64,000 nucleotides of DNA. It comes from Actinoplanes sp. TFC3 (lineage in GTDB: Bacteria; Actinomycetota; Actinomycetes; Mycobacteriales; Micromonosporaceae). The notes beneath the pieces are model-generated. The model saw nothing but the letters and a program-made list of their open reading frames with translations. It made no database searches and was not told the DNA's origin. Made by a program: the position numbers and the translations under genes. The DNA lies in assembly GCF_001553785.1 (NCBI RefSeq), contig NZ_LOJP01000001.1:695367-759366 (forward strand), given 5' to 3'. Shown here piece by piece: positions 45,946-56,287 of this stretch; position 1 is the first letter of the stretch; each line of letters opens with the position of its first letter.

Positions 45946-47976
45946 ATGGCGAACCCCGTAGTCAGCGAACTCCTCGGCCGCAGCAACCGCCTCGGCGCCA
46001 ACCCGCGCACCACGAACTACGCCGGCGGCAACACCTCGGCCAAGGGGACGGAAACCGACCCGGTCACCCAGGAACCCGCCGAGCTGTTGTGGGTCAAGGG
46101 TTCCGGCGGCGACCTGGGCACCCTGACGGAGCCCGGTTTGGCCGTACTCCGCCTCGACCGTCTTCGTGCGCTCGCCGGTGCCTATCCCGGGGTCGAGCGA
46201 GAGGACGAGATGGTTGCCGCGTTCGACTACTGCCTGCACGGCCGGGGTGGCGCCGCGCCTTCCATCGACACCGCCATGCACGGGTTGGTTGACGCGTCGC
46301 ATGTGGACCATCTGCATCCGGACGCGGGCATCGCGATCGCCACCGCCGCCGACGGGCCGGCGCTGACCAAGGAGATCTTCGGCGATCGGGTGCTGTGGGT
46401 GCCGTGGCGTCGTCCCGGATTCCAGTTGGGCCTCGACCTCGCGGCCGTTCAACGCGCGAATCCCCAGGCCATCGGCGTCATTCTCGGCGGGCACGGGATC
46501 ACCGCGTGGGGCGCGACCAGCGAAGAATGCGAGGCGCGGTCGCACGAGATCATCAACACCGCGGCTGCCTACCTGACCGGGCATGCGCGCCCCGAGCCAT
46601 TCGGAGAGCTCATTCAAGAGCCACTTCCTGAGCCGGTACGTCGTGAGCGCGCGGCCGAGCTTCTGCCGATCGTGCGCGGGCTGGTATCAGCCGACCGGAC
46701 CCAGGTCGGCCATTACACCGCCACCGATGTTGTGCTGGACTTCGTGGGACGCGAGCGCATGCCCGAGTTGGCGGCGCTTGGCACTTCGTGCCCGGACCAC
46801 TTTGTGCGTACCAAAATCAGGCCTCTGGTCTTGGATACGGCGCCCGATGCTGCCCTGGAACTGGTCGAAGCTCGACTGAAAGAATTGCACGCGGCCTATC
46901 GCGAGGATTATCGTGCGTATTACCGGCGGCATGCGGACGCGGAAAGTCCGGCCATGCGTGGTGCGGACCCCGCGATCGTGCTTGTGCCGGGCGTGGGCAT
47001 GTTCAGCTTCGGCGCGACCAAACAAACCGCGCGCGTGGCCGGCGAGTTTTATGTCAATGCCATCAACGTGATGCACGGCGCTGAATCCGTGTCGACCTAC
47101 GCTCCGATTGACGAAGCCGAGAAGTTCCGGATCGAGTACTGGGCGCTCGAAGAGGCCAAGTTGCAGCGCCTGCCCCGGCCCAAGCCGCTGGCCACCCGGA
47201 TCGCGCTGGTCACGGGCGGCGGTTCGGGCATCGGCCGGGCGATTGCCCTGCGGCTGGCTGCGGAGGGCGCCTGCGTTGTGGTCGCGGACCGCAACGCAGC
47301 GGCGGCCCGGAAAGTGGCAGCGGAGATGGGGGGTACGGACACAGCCGTAGCCGTAGAAGCGGACGTGACCTCGGAAGCGGCCGTAGCGGCGGCGGTCCGC
47401 GAAGCCGTGCTGGCGTTCGGCGGCCTCGACCTGGTAGTCAACAATGCCGGACTGTCGGTGTCCAAGCCGCTGCTGGAAACCACCGAGGTTGACTGGGATC
47501 TGCAGCACGACGTGATGGCCAAGGGTTCGTTCCTGGTGTCCAAAGCCGCGGCGAAGGTGCTGATCGCGCAAGGCTTGGGCGGCGACATCGTCTACATTTC
47601 CAGTAAGAACTCGTTGTTCGCCGGCCCGAACAATGTGGCCTACGGTGCTGCGAAAGCCGATCAGGCGCACCAGGTCCGGCTGTTGGCCGCGGAATTGGGC
47701 CCGCACGGCATCAAAGTCAACGGCATAAACCCCGACGGAGTGGTGCGGGGATCAGGCATCTTCGCCGGAGGCTGGGGCGCCCAACGAGCCGCAGTATATG
47801 GCGTGCCGGAAGAAAAGCTCGGGGAGTATTACGCCCAACGCACCTTACTGAAGCGCGAGGTCTTGCCCGAGCATGTGGCGAACGCGGTTTTCGTTTTGGC
47901 TGGCGGCGATCTGACGCACACCACGGGGCTGCACATCCCGGTCGATGCGGGCGTCGCGGCTGCGTTCCTGCGGTGA
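45946..47976 (+). CDS. rhaEW: Bifunctional rhamnulose-1-phosphate aldolase / lactaldehyde dehydrogenase
   Basis: A 676-residue fusion. Residues about 1-410 form a class II aldolase/adducin-type domain (NPRTTNYAGGNTSAKGTE, DASHVDHLHPDAGIAIA, VILGGHGITAWGATSEE) that splits rhamnulose-1-phosphate into DHAP and L-lactaldehyde. Residues about 415-676 form a short-chain dehydrogenase (LVTGGGSGIGRAIAL, VVNNAGLSVS, YISSKNSLFAGPNNVAYGAAKAD) that oxidises lactaldehyde to lactate. This fusion is known from Actinobacteria, Chloroflexi and alpha-proteobacteria. ATG 45946 has GAAGGA upstream. Its stop overlaps rhamnulokinase, and the LutABC genes then process lactate. Confidence 0.93.
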   Translation: MANPVVSELLGRSNRLGANPRTTNYAGGNTSAKGTETDPVTQEPAELLWVKGSGGDLGTLTEPGLAVLRLDRLRALAGAYPGVEREDEMVAAFDYCLHGRGGAAPSIDTAMHGLVDASHVDHLHPDAGIAIATAADGPALTKEIFGDRVLWVPWRRPGFQLGLDLAAVQRANPQAIGVILGGHGITAWGATSEECEARSHEIINTAAAYLTGHARPEPFGELIQEPLPEPVRRERAAELLPIVRGLVSADRTQVGHYTATDVVLDFVGRERMPELAALGTSCPDHFVRTKIRPLVLDTAPDAALELVEARLKELHAAYREDYRAYYRRHADAESPAMRGADPAIVLVPGVGMFSFGATKQTARVAGEFYVNAINVMHGAESVSTYAPIDEAEKFRIEYWALEEAKLQRLPRPKPLATRIALVTGGGSGIGRAIALRLAAEGACVVVADRNAAAARKVAAEMGGTDTAVAVEADVTSEAAVAAAVREAVLAFGGLDLVVNNAGLSVSKPLLETTEVDWDLQHDVMAKGSFLVSKAAAKVLIAQGLGGDIVYISSKNSLFAGPNNVAYGAAKADQAHQVRLLAAELGPHGIKVNGINPDGVVRGSGIFAGGWGAQRAAVYGVPEEKLGEYYAQRTLLKREVLPEHVANAVFVLAGGDLTHTTGLHIPVDAGVAAAFLR

Positions 47977-49580
47977 CCGCGGTGGAGGTTGCTGCGGGTT
48001 CCGGGGGTGGCGATCCTGCGGTGTCTGCTGCCGGTTTCGAGTTTGGCGGCGTTCCTGCGGTCTTTGCGGCGGTTGACCTGGGTGCCTCCAGCGGTCGGGT
48101 GATGCTGGGCCGGGTGGGGGCCGGTGAGCTGCGGCTGACCGAGGTGTACCGGTTCGCCAATGAGCCGGTGCGGGTGGGCGGGACGCTGCACTGGGACATT
48201 CTTGCCCTGTACCGGGGTGTCCTCGAAGGCTTGCGGCGGGCGGGCCCGGTTGCCGGCATGGGGGTTGACTCGTGGGCGGTGGACTATGGCTTGCTCGACG
48301 AGTCCGGTGCTCTGCTGGGGAATCCGATTCACTATCGCGACGCCCGGACGGACGGGACTGCGGCCAAGGTTGCTGCTGTCGTCTCGGAGGGTGAACTCTA
48401 TGGACGTACCGGCATCCAGAAATTGCCCTTCAATACGATCTACCAGCTCGTAGCGGCCTCGGGTACCCCACAACTGGAGGCCGCGCGCCACCTGCTGCTC
48501 ATCCCCGACCTGATCGCCTACTGGCTGACCGGTTCGCCGGGCGCCGAATACACAAACGCCTCAACAACGCAGCTACTCGACGTCCACACCGGCACCTGGG
48601 ACATGAAGCTGCTCGATGAGCTAGGAATCCGCCGCGACCTGCTCCCGCCGTTACGCCAGCCCGGCTCTGTCATCGGGCCACTATCGCCGTCGCTAGGTGC
48701 CGAGTTGGGCACCGGAACACCGAACGTGATCGCCGTCGGCTCGCATGACACGGCATCAGCAGTCGTTGGCGTACCGGCTCAGGACGAGAACTTCGCCTAC
48801 ATCTCCTGCGGCACGTGGTCGCTGGTCGGGGTGGAGCTGAACGCGCCGGTGCTGTCCGAGGAGTCGCGGCTCGCCAACTTCACCAACGAGGGCGGCGTCG
48901 ACGGAACCATCCGATACCTGCGGAACGTCATGGGACTGTGGCCCTTGCAGGAGTGCATGCGCGCCTGGTCCGCATCTCTCGACACCCGCGTCGCCCCGGA
49001 CCTCGTTAGCATCAGCCCGCTGTCCAGCGGCGGCTCGGAACAAGCGGACGAAGTCGACCCCCCAGCGGCCACCCTTAGCGCCATCGACATTTCCGACTTG
49101 CTGGGACAGGCGGCAGATCTTCCGGCAAGAGAGCATGTCGTCGATCTCGACGATCCGATTTACCTCTCGCCCGGTGACATGGAAAGTAGAATCGTCCGAC
49201 AAGTCGGACAAGTTTTGACGCCGGGCGAAGTCGTCAGGTGCATCATGGACAGCCTCGCGCTCGCGCACCGCAAAACAATCCGGCAAGCCCAACAGCTTTC
49301 GGGAAAGCGGATCGACATCATCCACATCGTCGGCGGCGGCGCGCGGAACGAACTGCTCTGCCAGCTCACTGCCGACGCCACTGGCCTGCCCGTGCTCGCC
49401 GGGCCGGTCGAAGCTACGGCGCTCGGCAATGTGCTCGTTCAGGCTCGGGCGGCTGGAACGATCAAGGGTGACTTGCGCGCGCTTCGGTCGCTTGTGCGCG
49501 ACACTCAACAGATCGTGCGTTACGAGCCGCGCGGCGATGAGGCCGCGTGGCAAGCGGTCGAGCGCCGGTGGGGAGGCTGA
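47973..49580 (+). CDS. rhaB: Rhamnulokinase
   Basis: A 535-residue FGGY kinase that phosphorylates L-rhamnulose. Features: FAAVDLGASSGRVMLGRV (phosphate-1), GMGVDSWAVDYGLLDESG, FNTIYQLVA, TNASTTQLLDV, GSHDTASAVVGVPA, SCGTWSLVGVE and HIVGGGARNELLCQLTADATG near the C-terminus (adenosine motif). GTG 47973 overlaps the aldolase stop; about 27 extra Gly/Ala/Val residues precede the conserved start, so a later start near 48019 is possible. An acidic insert around residues 345-395 (SEQADEVDPPAATLSAIDIS) makes it longer than the usual 480. Confidence 0.92.
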   Translation: MTAVEVAAGSGGGDPAVSAAGFEFGGVPAVFAAVDLGASSGRVMLGRVGAGELRLTEVYRFANEPVRVGGTLHWDILALYRGVLEGLRRAGPVAGMGVDSWAVDYGLLDESGALLGNPIHYRDARTDGTAAKVAAVVSEGELYGRTGIQKLPFNTIYQLVAASGTPQLEAARHLLLIPDLIAYWLTGSPGAEYTNASTTQLLDVHTGTWDMKLLDELGIRRDLLPPLRQPGSVIGPLSPSLGAELGTGTPNVIAVGSHDTASAVVGVPAQDENFAYISCGTWSLVGVELNAPVLSEESRLANFTNEGGVDGTIRYLRNVMGLWPLQECMRAWSASLDTRVAPDLVSISPLSSGGSEQADEVDPPAATLSAIDISDLLGQAADLPAREHVVDLDDPIYLSPGDMESRIVRQVGQVLTPGEVVRCIMDSLALAHRKTIRQAQQLSGKRIDIIHIVGGGARNELLCQLTADATGLPVLAGPVEATALGNVLVQARAAGTIKGDLRALRSLVRDTQQIVRYEPRGDEAAWQAVERRWGG

Positions 49581-49581
49581 C

Positions 49582-50352
49582 GTGCGTATCGCCCTTTTTG
49601 TCACGTGCCTGGCTGACACCCTGTTCCCGGCGGCGGCGAAGGCCACCGTCGAACTCCTTGAGCGCCTCGGGCACGAGGTCGTCTTCCCGCCGGGCCAGAC
49701 CTGCTGCGGCCAGATGCACGTCAACACCGGATATCAGAGTCAAGCGCTTCCCCTCGTACGCCGGCATGTCCGGAATTTCGCCCCCTACGACGTCATCGTG
49801 GCGCCCTCCGGTTCCTGTGTGGGCTCGGTTCGCCATCAGCACGCGATGGTGGCCCGCAACGCCGGCGACGAGAGGCTAGCCGTGCGGGCGGAGGAGGTGG
49901 GCCGGCGGACGTACGAGCTATCCGAATTGCTGGTTGATGTCCTGGGCATCGAGGATGTCGGAGCGTCTTACCCGCACCGGGTTACCTACCACCCGACCTG
50001 CCATTCGCTGCGGATGCTGCGAGTAGGCGACAAGCCGCTGCGACTGCTGCGGAACGTTCGCGGCATCGACCTGGTCGATTTGCCCGCCGGCGAGCAATGT
50101 TGCGGGTTCGGTGGCACCTTCGCGCTGAAGAACGCCGACACGTCAACGGCGATGCTGGCCGATAAAATGGGCCACATCCTCGAAACCAAGGCAGAAATCT
50201 GCACGGCCGGCGACTCGTCCTGCCTGATGCACATCGGCGGCGGCTTGTCCCGCCTCGACGCCGGCATCCAAACAGTCCACCTCGCCGAAATCCTGGCCTC
50301 CACCGAAGCAGCGACGGACATGCCGGGCCGGGCGAGTGAGGGGTCAGCGTGA
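49582..50352 (+). CDS. lutA: L-lactate oxidation subunit LutA (cysteine-rich Fe-S protein)
   Basis: A 256-residue protein with the two CCG domains of the heterodisulfide-reductase family: GQTCCGQMHVNTGY (about residue 40) and GEQCCGFGGTFALKN (about 175), and a second cysteine set (APSGSCVGSVR, TYHPTCHSLR). With LutB and LutC it oxidises L-lactate to pyruvate. GTG 49582 has GGGAGG upstream and starts 1 bp after rhaB. Its stop overlaps LutB. Confidence 0.92.
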   Translation: MRIALFVTCLADTLFPAAAKATVELLERLGHEVVFPPGQTCCGQMHVNTGYQSQALPLVRRHVRNFAPYDVIVAPSGSCVGSVRHQHAMVARNAGDERLAVRAEEVGRRTYELSELLVDVLGIEDVGASYPHRVTYHPTCHSLRMLRVGDKPLRLLRNVRGIDLVDLPAGEQCCGFGGTFALKNADTSTAMLADKMGHILETKAEICTAGDSSCLMHIGGGLSRLDAGIQTVHLAEILASTEAATDMPGRASEGSA

Positions 50353-51761
50353 CGTTTCTCGGTATGCCGGCGACCGCACCTCGGGGCGTGGGGAACCTCC
50401 GCGGGGAGGAGCCGTTCCCAGCAGCGGCCCACAAAGCGCTGGCAAACGCCCAGCTCAGACGCAACCTGAGCCACGCCACCACAACGATCCGCGGTAAATC
50501 CGGCGCGGTCATCAGCGAGCTTCCCGACTGGCAGGAGCTGCGCGACGCAGGTTCGGCGTTGAAGGCGGCCACCATGGCCCGGCTGCCGGAGCTGCTCGAA
50601 CAGCTTGAAGCGAAGGTAACCGCGGCCGGGGGCGTCGTGCATTGGGCGGCCGATGCCAACGAAGCCAACCGGATCGTGACCGGCCTGGTGCGGGCCACCG
50701 GGCATGAGCGGGTCACCAAGGTCAAGTCGATGGCCACCCAGGAGATCGGGCTCAACGAGGCGCTCCAGGCAGCCGGGATCAAGGCCGTGGAGACGGACCT
50801 CGCCGAGCTGATCGTGCAACTGGGACACGACAAGCCGAGCCACATTCTGGTTCCCGCGATCCACCGGAACCGTTCGGAGATCCGCGACATCTTCTTGCGC
50901 GAGATGCCCGGGGTTGACCCGGCGCTCACCGATGAGCCGACCGAGCTTGCCGCAGCCGCGCGGCGGTACCTGCGGGAGACCTTCCTCAGCACCAAGGTCG
51001 CGGTGTCGGGGGCCAACTTCGCGGTGGCGGAGACGGGCACGCTGGCGGTGCTGGAGTCCGAGGGCAATGGCCGGATGTGCCTGACCTTGCCGGACACGCT
51101 GATCACGGTCATGGGCATCGAGAAACTGGTGCCCACGTGGCGCGACCTTGAGGTGTTCCTGCAGCTCCTGCCCCGCGCGTCGACAGGCGAGCGGATGAAC
51201 CCCTACACGTCCATGTGGACCGGGGTGACGCCGGGCGACGGGCCGCAGAACTTCCACCTTGTGCTGCTCGACAACGGACGCACGGCGGTGCTCGCCGACG
51301 AAGCAGGCCGCCAAGCATTGCACTGCATCCGCTGCTCAGCGTGCCTGAACGTGTGCCCGGTGTACGAGCGAACCGGCGGTCACGCGTACGGCTCGGTCTA
51401 TCCCGGTCCCATCGGGGCGGTGCTGTCGCCGCAGCTCACCGGGGTCGCGGACAACGCCTCGCTGCCGTACGCGTCGTCGCTTTGCGGGGCCTGCCTCGAT
51501 GCGTGCCCGGTCAAAATCGACATTCCGTCGCTGCTCGTGCACCTGCGCAACGAGGTGCCGCACCCGCGTTCGGAAAGGGTGGCGATGGCCGCGGCGGCGT
51601 ACACGATGGACCACCCGGCGCTCTACACCCGAGCGCAACATGCCGCCAAGCTCAGTAAACACGCGAAGCGTCTGCCGCCCCCGCTCAACGGCTGGACGGC
51701 GTCGCGCGACCTGCCGGAACCGCCGGCCGAGACCTTCCGGGATTGGTGGGCCAAGCGATGA
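50349..51761 (+). CDS. lutB: L-lactate oxidation subunit LutB (two 4Fe-4S clusters)
   Basis: A 470-residue iron-sulfur protein. An N-terminal LutB/LUD domain (LRRNLSHATTTIRGKSGAV, GVVHWAADANEANRIV, VSGANFAVAETGTLAVLESEGN) is followed by two 4Fe-4S motifs, CIRCSACLNVCPVY and CGACLDACPVKIDIP, and the C-terminal DUF3390-like tail rich in Pro ending DWWAKR. GTG 50349 overlaps LutA (GTGA), and its end overlaps LutC. It passes electrons from lactate oxidation to the respiratory chain. Confidence 0.93.
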   Translation: MTFLGMPATAPRGVGNLRGEEPFPAAAHKALANAQLRRNLSHATTTIRGKSGAVISELPDWQELRDAGSALKAATMARLPELLEQLEAKVTAAGGVVHWAADANEANRIVTGLVRATGHERVTKVKSMATQEIGLNEALQAAGIKAVETDLAELIVQLGHDKPSHILVPAIHRNRSEIRDIFLREMPGVDPALTDEPTELAAAARRYLRETFLSTKVAVSGANFAVAETGTLAVLESEGNGRMCLTLPDTLITVMGIEKLVPTWRDLEVFLQLLPRASTGERMNPYTSMWTGVTPGDGPQNFHLVLLDNGRTAVLADEAGRQALHCIRCSACLNVCPVYERTGGHAYGSVYPGPIGAVLSPQLTGVADNASLPYASSLCGACLDACPVKIDIPSLLVHLRNEVPHPRSERVAMAAAAYTMDHPALYTRAQHAAKLSKHAKRLPPPLNGWTASRDLPEPPAETFRDWWAKR

Positions 51762-52345
51762 GCAGCCGCGACCTCATCCTCGGCCGGGTCAGAGCCGCTC
51801 TGCGGGATGCCGCAGCGTCCGAGGTGCCACGCGCTTACCGATCAGCCGGTACGGATGAAGCCGACATTGTCCTTCTTGTTGATCGGCTGGTCGACTACAA
51901 GGCGGTGGTGCACCGGGAGCAGGACGTGGCCGGCGTGGTCACGTCGCTCGAACCGGGTCGTCTGGTCGTACCTCCGGGAATTGACCGATCGTGGATTCCC
52001 GCCGATGCCACGATCGTCGAGGACGAGCACGATGCCGACGCCGTGCTGACCGCCGCTACCGTGGCCATCGCCGAAACCGGCACGATCGTGCTCGACGGAT
52101 CTCCCGACCAAGGTCGCCGGCGCCTGTCACTCCTGCCCGACCTGCACATCTGCGTGGTGCGCCAGGATCAGGTGGTGGCCTCGGTGCCCGACGCGATCGC
52201 CCGGCTTGACCCGCGCCGCCCGTTGACCTGGATCAGCGGTCCGTCCGCGACCAGCGACATCGAGCTCAACCGGGTCGAAGGGGTGCACGGGCCGCGCAAC
52301 CTGCATGTCGTTCTGCTGCCCCCGGCGCCCGCACGGGCTTTCTGA
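51758..52345 (+). CDS. lutC: L-lactate oxidation subunit LutC (LUD domain)
   Basis: A 195-residue LUD-domain protein: SSRDLILGRVRAALRD at the N-terminus, TAATVAIAETGTIVLDGSPDQGRR and ISGPSATSDIELNRVEGVHGPRNLHVVLL at the C-terminus, with the conserved AETGT loop. ATG 51758 overlaps LutB (ATGA). It is the last gene of the rhamnose/lactate transcript, so lactate made from lactaldehyde can be consumed directly to pyruvate. No terminator hairpin is evident before 52380. Confidence 0.92.
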   Translation: MSSRDLILGRVRAALRDAAASEVPRAYRSAGTDEADIVLLVDRLVDYKAVVHREQDVAGVVTSLEPGRLVVPPGIDRSWIPADATIVEDEHDADAVLTAATVAIAETGTIVLDGSPDQGRRRLSLLPDLHICVVRQDQVVASVPDAIARLDPRRPLTWISGPSATSDIELNRVEGVHGPRNLHVVLLPPAPARAF

Positions 52346-52379
52346 CTGGCCGGATTACTCACCGACTACCTTCTCCCCG

Positions 52380-52393
52380 GTATGACTTCATAC
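52380..52393. promoter_or_regulatory. 14-bp palindrome upstream of the STAS gene
   Basis: GTATGA and TCATAC are separated by CT, forming a perfect inverted repeat about 40 bp before the STAS gene start. It may be an operator or promoter-linked site. A weak AAGGTGG follows. Confidence 0.35.
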
Positions 52394-52432
52394 GGTTAAG
52401 GTGGTGACTGTCCGCGCAAAGTGGAGGCCCTG

Positions 52433-52780
52433 ATGATCGAACGCCGCGGTTCAGCGGGTGAGCCGGTCCTCTCCCCGGAGACCGAGCTCAGCGTCACCAC
52501 CGGCGAACCGGCCGCGGGACGTGTCCGGATTTTCTGCTCCGGGGAGATCGACGCGTCCACCGCAGCGTTGCTCGGCGAGGCGATCGAGTCGGCCCGTGCC
52601 GGGTGCTGGCGCGTCGAGGTCGACCTGTCGCAGGTCACCTTTCTCGACTCGTCGGGCATCAACATGCTGGTCCGGCACCGCTCCGACGCGTACGAGCTGG
52701 TCCTGGCCGACGTGCCCCTCGACATCCGGCGGCTGTTCGAGATCACCGGCCTGACCCGGTTCTTCCTGAGCCAGGACTGA
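52433..52780 (+). CDS. STAS-domain anti-sigma factor antagonist
   Basis: A 115-residue single STAS domain of the SpoIIAA/RsbV type: [48 protein letters not shown] (phosphorylatable Ser in LDSSG near residues 68-72) and [12 protein letters not shown]. Such proteins bind anti-sigma kinases when dephosphorylated and free stress or development sigma factors. ATG 52433 has GGAGG six bases upstream. No anti-sigma kinase lies next to it, so it is an orphan that acts in trans. Confidence 0.93.
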   Translation: MIERRGSAGEPVLSPETELSVTTGEPAAGRVRIFCSGEIDASTAALLGEAIESARAGCWRVEVDLSQVTFLDSSGINMLVRHRSDAYELVLADVPLDIRRLFEITGLTRFFLSQD

Positions 52781-52841
52781 GGGACGGCCCGCCGTACCGT
52801 TCGCGAATTCTGCTGGTGAAACAGGCGCTACGGTGGGAATC

Positions 52842-53702
52842 ATGCCTGTAGTTAACAGCGGAACCATTGACCTCGGCGGCCGGAGCGTGCACCGGCTGGG
52901 CTTCGGCGCGATGCGGCTCACCGGGCCCGGCATCTGGGGTCCGCCGCGCGACCACGACGAGGCGATCCGGGTGCTGCGCCGCTCGGTCGAGCTCGGCGTC
53001 ACGTTCATCGACACCGCCGACTCGTACGGACCGTATGTCGCCGAGGACCTGATCCGCGAGGCCCTGCACGACGGCAGCGGCTACGGCGATGTTGTCATCG
53101 CCACCAAGGGCGGCCTGACCCGCACCGGCCCGAACGTGTGGCCGCCGCTGGGCCGCAAGGAATACCTGCGCCAGTGCATCCTCATGTCGCTGCGCCGCCT
53201 CGGCGTGGAGCAGATCGACCTGTGGCAGCTGCACCGCATCGACGAACGAACCTCGCGCGACGAGCAGTTCGCCGAAGTCAAGTCGTTCCTCGACGAGGGG
53301 CTGGCCAAGCAGGTCGGCCTGTCCGAGGTCGACGTCGCGGATGTCCGCGCCGCCCAGGCCGCCGGCATCCCGGTTGCCTCGGTGCAGAACCGCTACAACC
53401 TCGGCGACCGGCGCGCGGAGGAACTGCTCGACTTCTGCACCGAGCAGGGCATCGCGTTCATCCCGTGGGCACCGGTCGACGCCGGTTCGCTCGCCCAGCC
53501 CGGCGGCCCGCTGGACAAGGTGCTGGAAAACCACCCCGGCGCCACCACCAGCCAGCTCGCGCTCGCCTGGCTGCTGCGCCGCTCGCCGGTGATCGTGCCC
53601 ATCCCGGGCACCTCGTCGGTCGCCCACCTCGAGGAGAACCTGGGGGCGGCCGATCTCGAACTCACCGACGAGGAGTTCGAGGCGCTGGCCAACGCCGTCT
53701 GA
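52842..53702 (+). CDS. Aldo/keto reductase
   Basis: A 286-residue oxidoreductase: [41 protein letters not shown] (Asp, Tyr), [14 protein letters not shown] (Lys), DLWQLHRID (His) and [17 protein letters not shown] (NADP site). The family includes bacterial pyridoxal and general aldehyde reductases. ATG 52842 (MPVVNSG) is preferred over the GTG 9 bp upstream. It follows the STAS gene by 61 bp and ends before a strong terminator shared with the convergent exporter operon. Confidence 0.93.
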   Translation: MPVVNSGTIDLGGRSVHRLGFGAMRLTGPGIWGPPRDHDEAIRVLRRSVELGVTFIDTADSYGPYVAEDLIREALHDGSGYGDVVIATKGGLTRTGPNVWPPLGRKEYLRQCILMSLRRLGVEQIDLWQLHRIDERTSRDEQFAEVKSFLDEGLAKQVGLSEVDVADVRAAQAAGIPVASVQNRYNLGDRRAEELLDFCTEQGIAFIPWAPVDAGSLAQPGGPLDKVLENHPGATTSQLALAWLLRRSPVIVPIPGTSSVAHLEENLGAADLELTDEEFEALANAV

Positions 53703-53752
53703 GCCCGACTTGACTCCTCCCCAAGGGCCGAGTGGAAGCTACCTCTGAGCCG

Positions 53753-53780
53753 ATCGCCAGCCGTCCATACGGCTGGCGAT
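53753..53780. terminator. Bidirectional terminator between the reductase and exporter genes
   Basis: ATCGCCAGCCGT pairs perfectly with ACGGCTGGCGAT around a CCAT loop (12-bp stem). It lies between two convergent stop codons, 51 bp and 4 bp away, and can serve both. Confidence 0.8.
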
Positions 53781-53783
53781 TGT

Positions 53784-55378
53784 CTAGATGGCTGGCACGT
53801 CGCGGCGGCGGAATGCGGTAAGGCCCGCCGCCGCGAGCACCACGGCCAGCGCGGTGAGCACCACGAACGGCAGCGGGGTGGCCGCGGCCCCGGGCAGGTG
53901 CGGGATGTGAGTGAAGGGGGACAGGTCCATGATCCAGTGGTTGAGCTGCAGGATCGCGCCGCCGATCAGCAGGAAGAAGCACACCGCCAGGGCCCCCCAT
54001 GCGGCCGGCGCCTGCCGCGGCAGCACCCCGAACAGCAGCACAGCAAGCGTCGCCAGCACCCACACGGCCGGGATCTGCGCCGCCGCCCCACCGAGCAGCG
54101 CGGGCACCTCGCGGCCTACGTTGTCGAGCGCGAGACCCGCTACCAGCCCGCACACCGCACCGCCCACGAGCAGCGCGGCGGCCGGCCCGAACAGCGAGAA
54201 CATGAGGTGCCCGGCGGCCCAGCGCACCCGGCCGGTGCGGGTGGCGAGCACGGCCTCGGCATGGCCGGTGCCTTCCTCGTCGTGCAGGCGCAGCGCCGCT
54301 TGCACCGCGTACGCCGCGGCGATCAGGCCCATCATGCCCAGGGCGGTGGCGAAATACTGGTCGACAGCGGCGGTGCTGCCACCGAGGCGTCCGAGGATCT
54401 CGCTCAGGCTGCTGTTCTCGTCGGCCAGGTCGGCAATGCTCTTCGCGACCCCACCGAACACCAGCCCCAGCACCGCGAACCCGGCGAGCCAGCCGATCAG
54501 CATGCCCCGGTGCAGCCGCCACGCCAGCCCGATCGGGCCGCTCAGGGCCGCCCCGGCGGTCGGAGTGCCGGGCCGGGCCGGGAGCACGCCCTCACCGATA
54601 TCGCGCCGGGACACCATCGCGACCGCCGCCAGCCCCGCTGCGACGGTGAAGGCCAGGGCCAGGAACAGCGGCAACAGGGCGCTGGGGCCGTACGGGAAGA
54701 CGTGCTGGATCCAGCCGACCGGCGAGACCCACGTCAGCCAGGACAGCGCGCCCCCGCCCAGCGCATCCACATCGCCGGCCATGCGCAGCACGAAGGTGGC
54801 GCCGAGCCCGATGATGGCGATCGACCGGGCGGTCCGGGCGGAGCTGGACAGCTGCGCGGACACCGCCCCGACGGCGGCGAAGGCCCAGCCGGCCAGGCCG
54901 AACGAGACGCCGAACAGCACCGACCCGGCCACCGGCAGGCCCAGGCCGATCAACCCGCCCATCACGATGACGGCGAGCACCACGTTGGCGCCGAGCGCGA
55001 CCAGCAGCGCCGCGACCAGCCCGGCCGGCCGGCTGACCGCTCCGGCGCCGATCAGCTCGGTGCGGCCCAGCTCCTCGTCGGTGCGGGTGTGCCGGATGAC
55101 CGTGAGCAGGCTGAACAGGCCCGCCAGCACGAGCAGGAACCCGGAGCGCCAGGCAACCAAGTCGCCGAGGCTGCTGCCGTGAAGGGGGCCGAGCAGCGCG
55201 ACGAAACCGGCGCTGTCCGCGCTTACCCGGGCATAGCCGGCCCGCTCGGCGGCGGTGGGGAACAGGGCCCGCAGGGAGCTGGCGTAGCCGACTGGCACGA
55301 GTGGCAGCAGCACGGCCCACAGCGGCAGGAGGAAGCGGTCGCGTCGCAGGATGAGGCGGATCAGCGAGCCGGTGCCCG

Positions 55379-55382
<4 letters not shown>
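53784..55382 (-). CDS. ABC exporter permease
   Basis: A 532-residue membrane protein with about twelve helices, typical of actinobacterial ABC-2 exporters of antibiotics: [25 protein letters not shown] at the first helix, [34 protein letters not shown], and [25 protein letters not shown] between repeats. Start ATG 55382 overlaps the ATPase stop. It forms the pore with the upstream ATPase gene, and a TetR gene precedes both. Confidence 0.88.
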
Positions 55383-56275
<893 letters not shown>

Positions 56276-56287
56276 GGTGGTGCCTCC

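Noticed and set aside
46687-47706. Reverse open frame over the aldolase/dehydrogenase gene
   Set aside because: Shadow frame; the forward strand carries both enzyme domains with all motifs.
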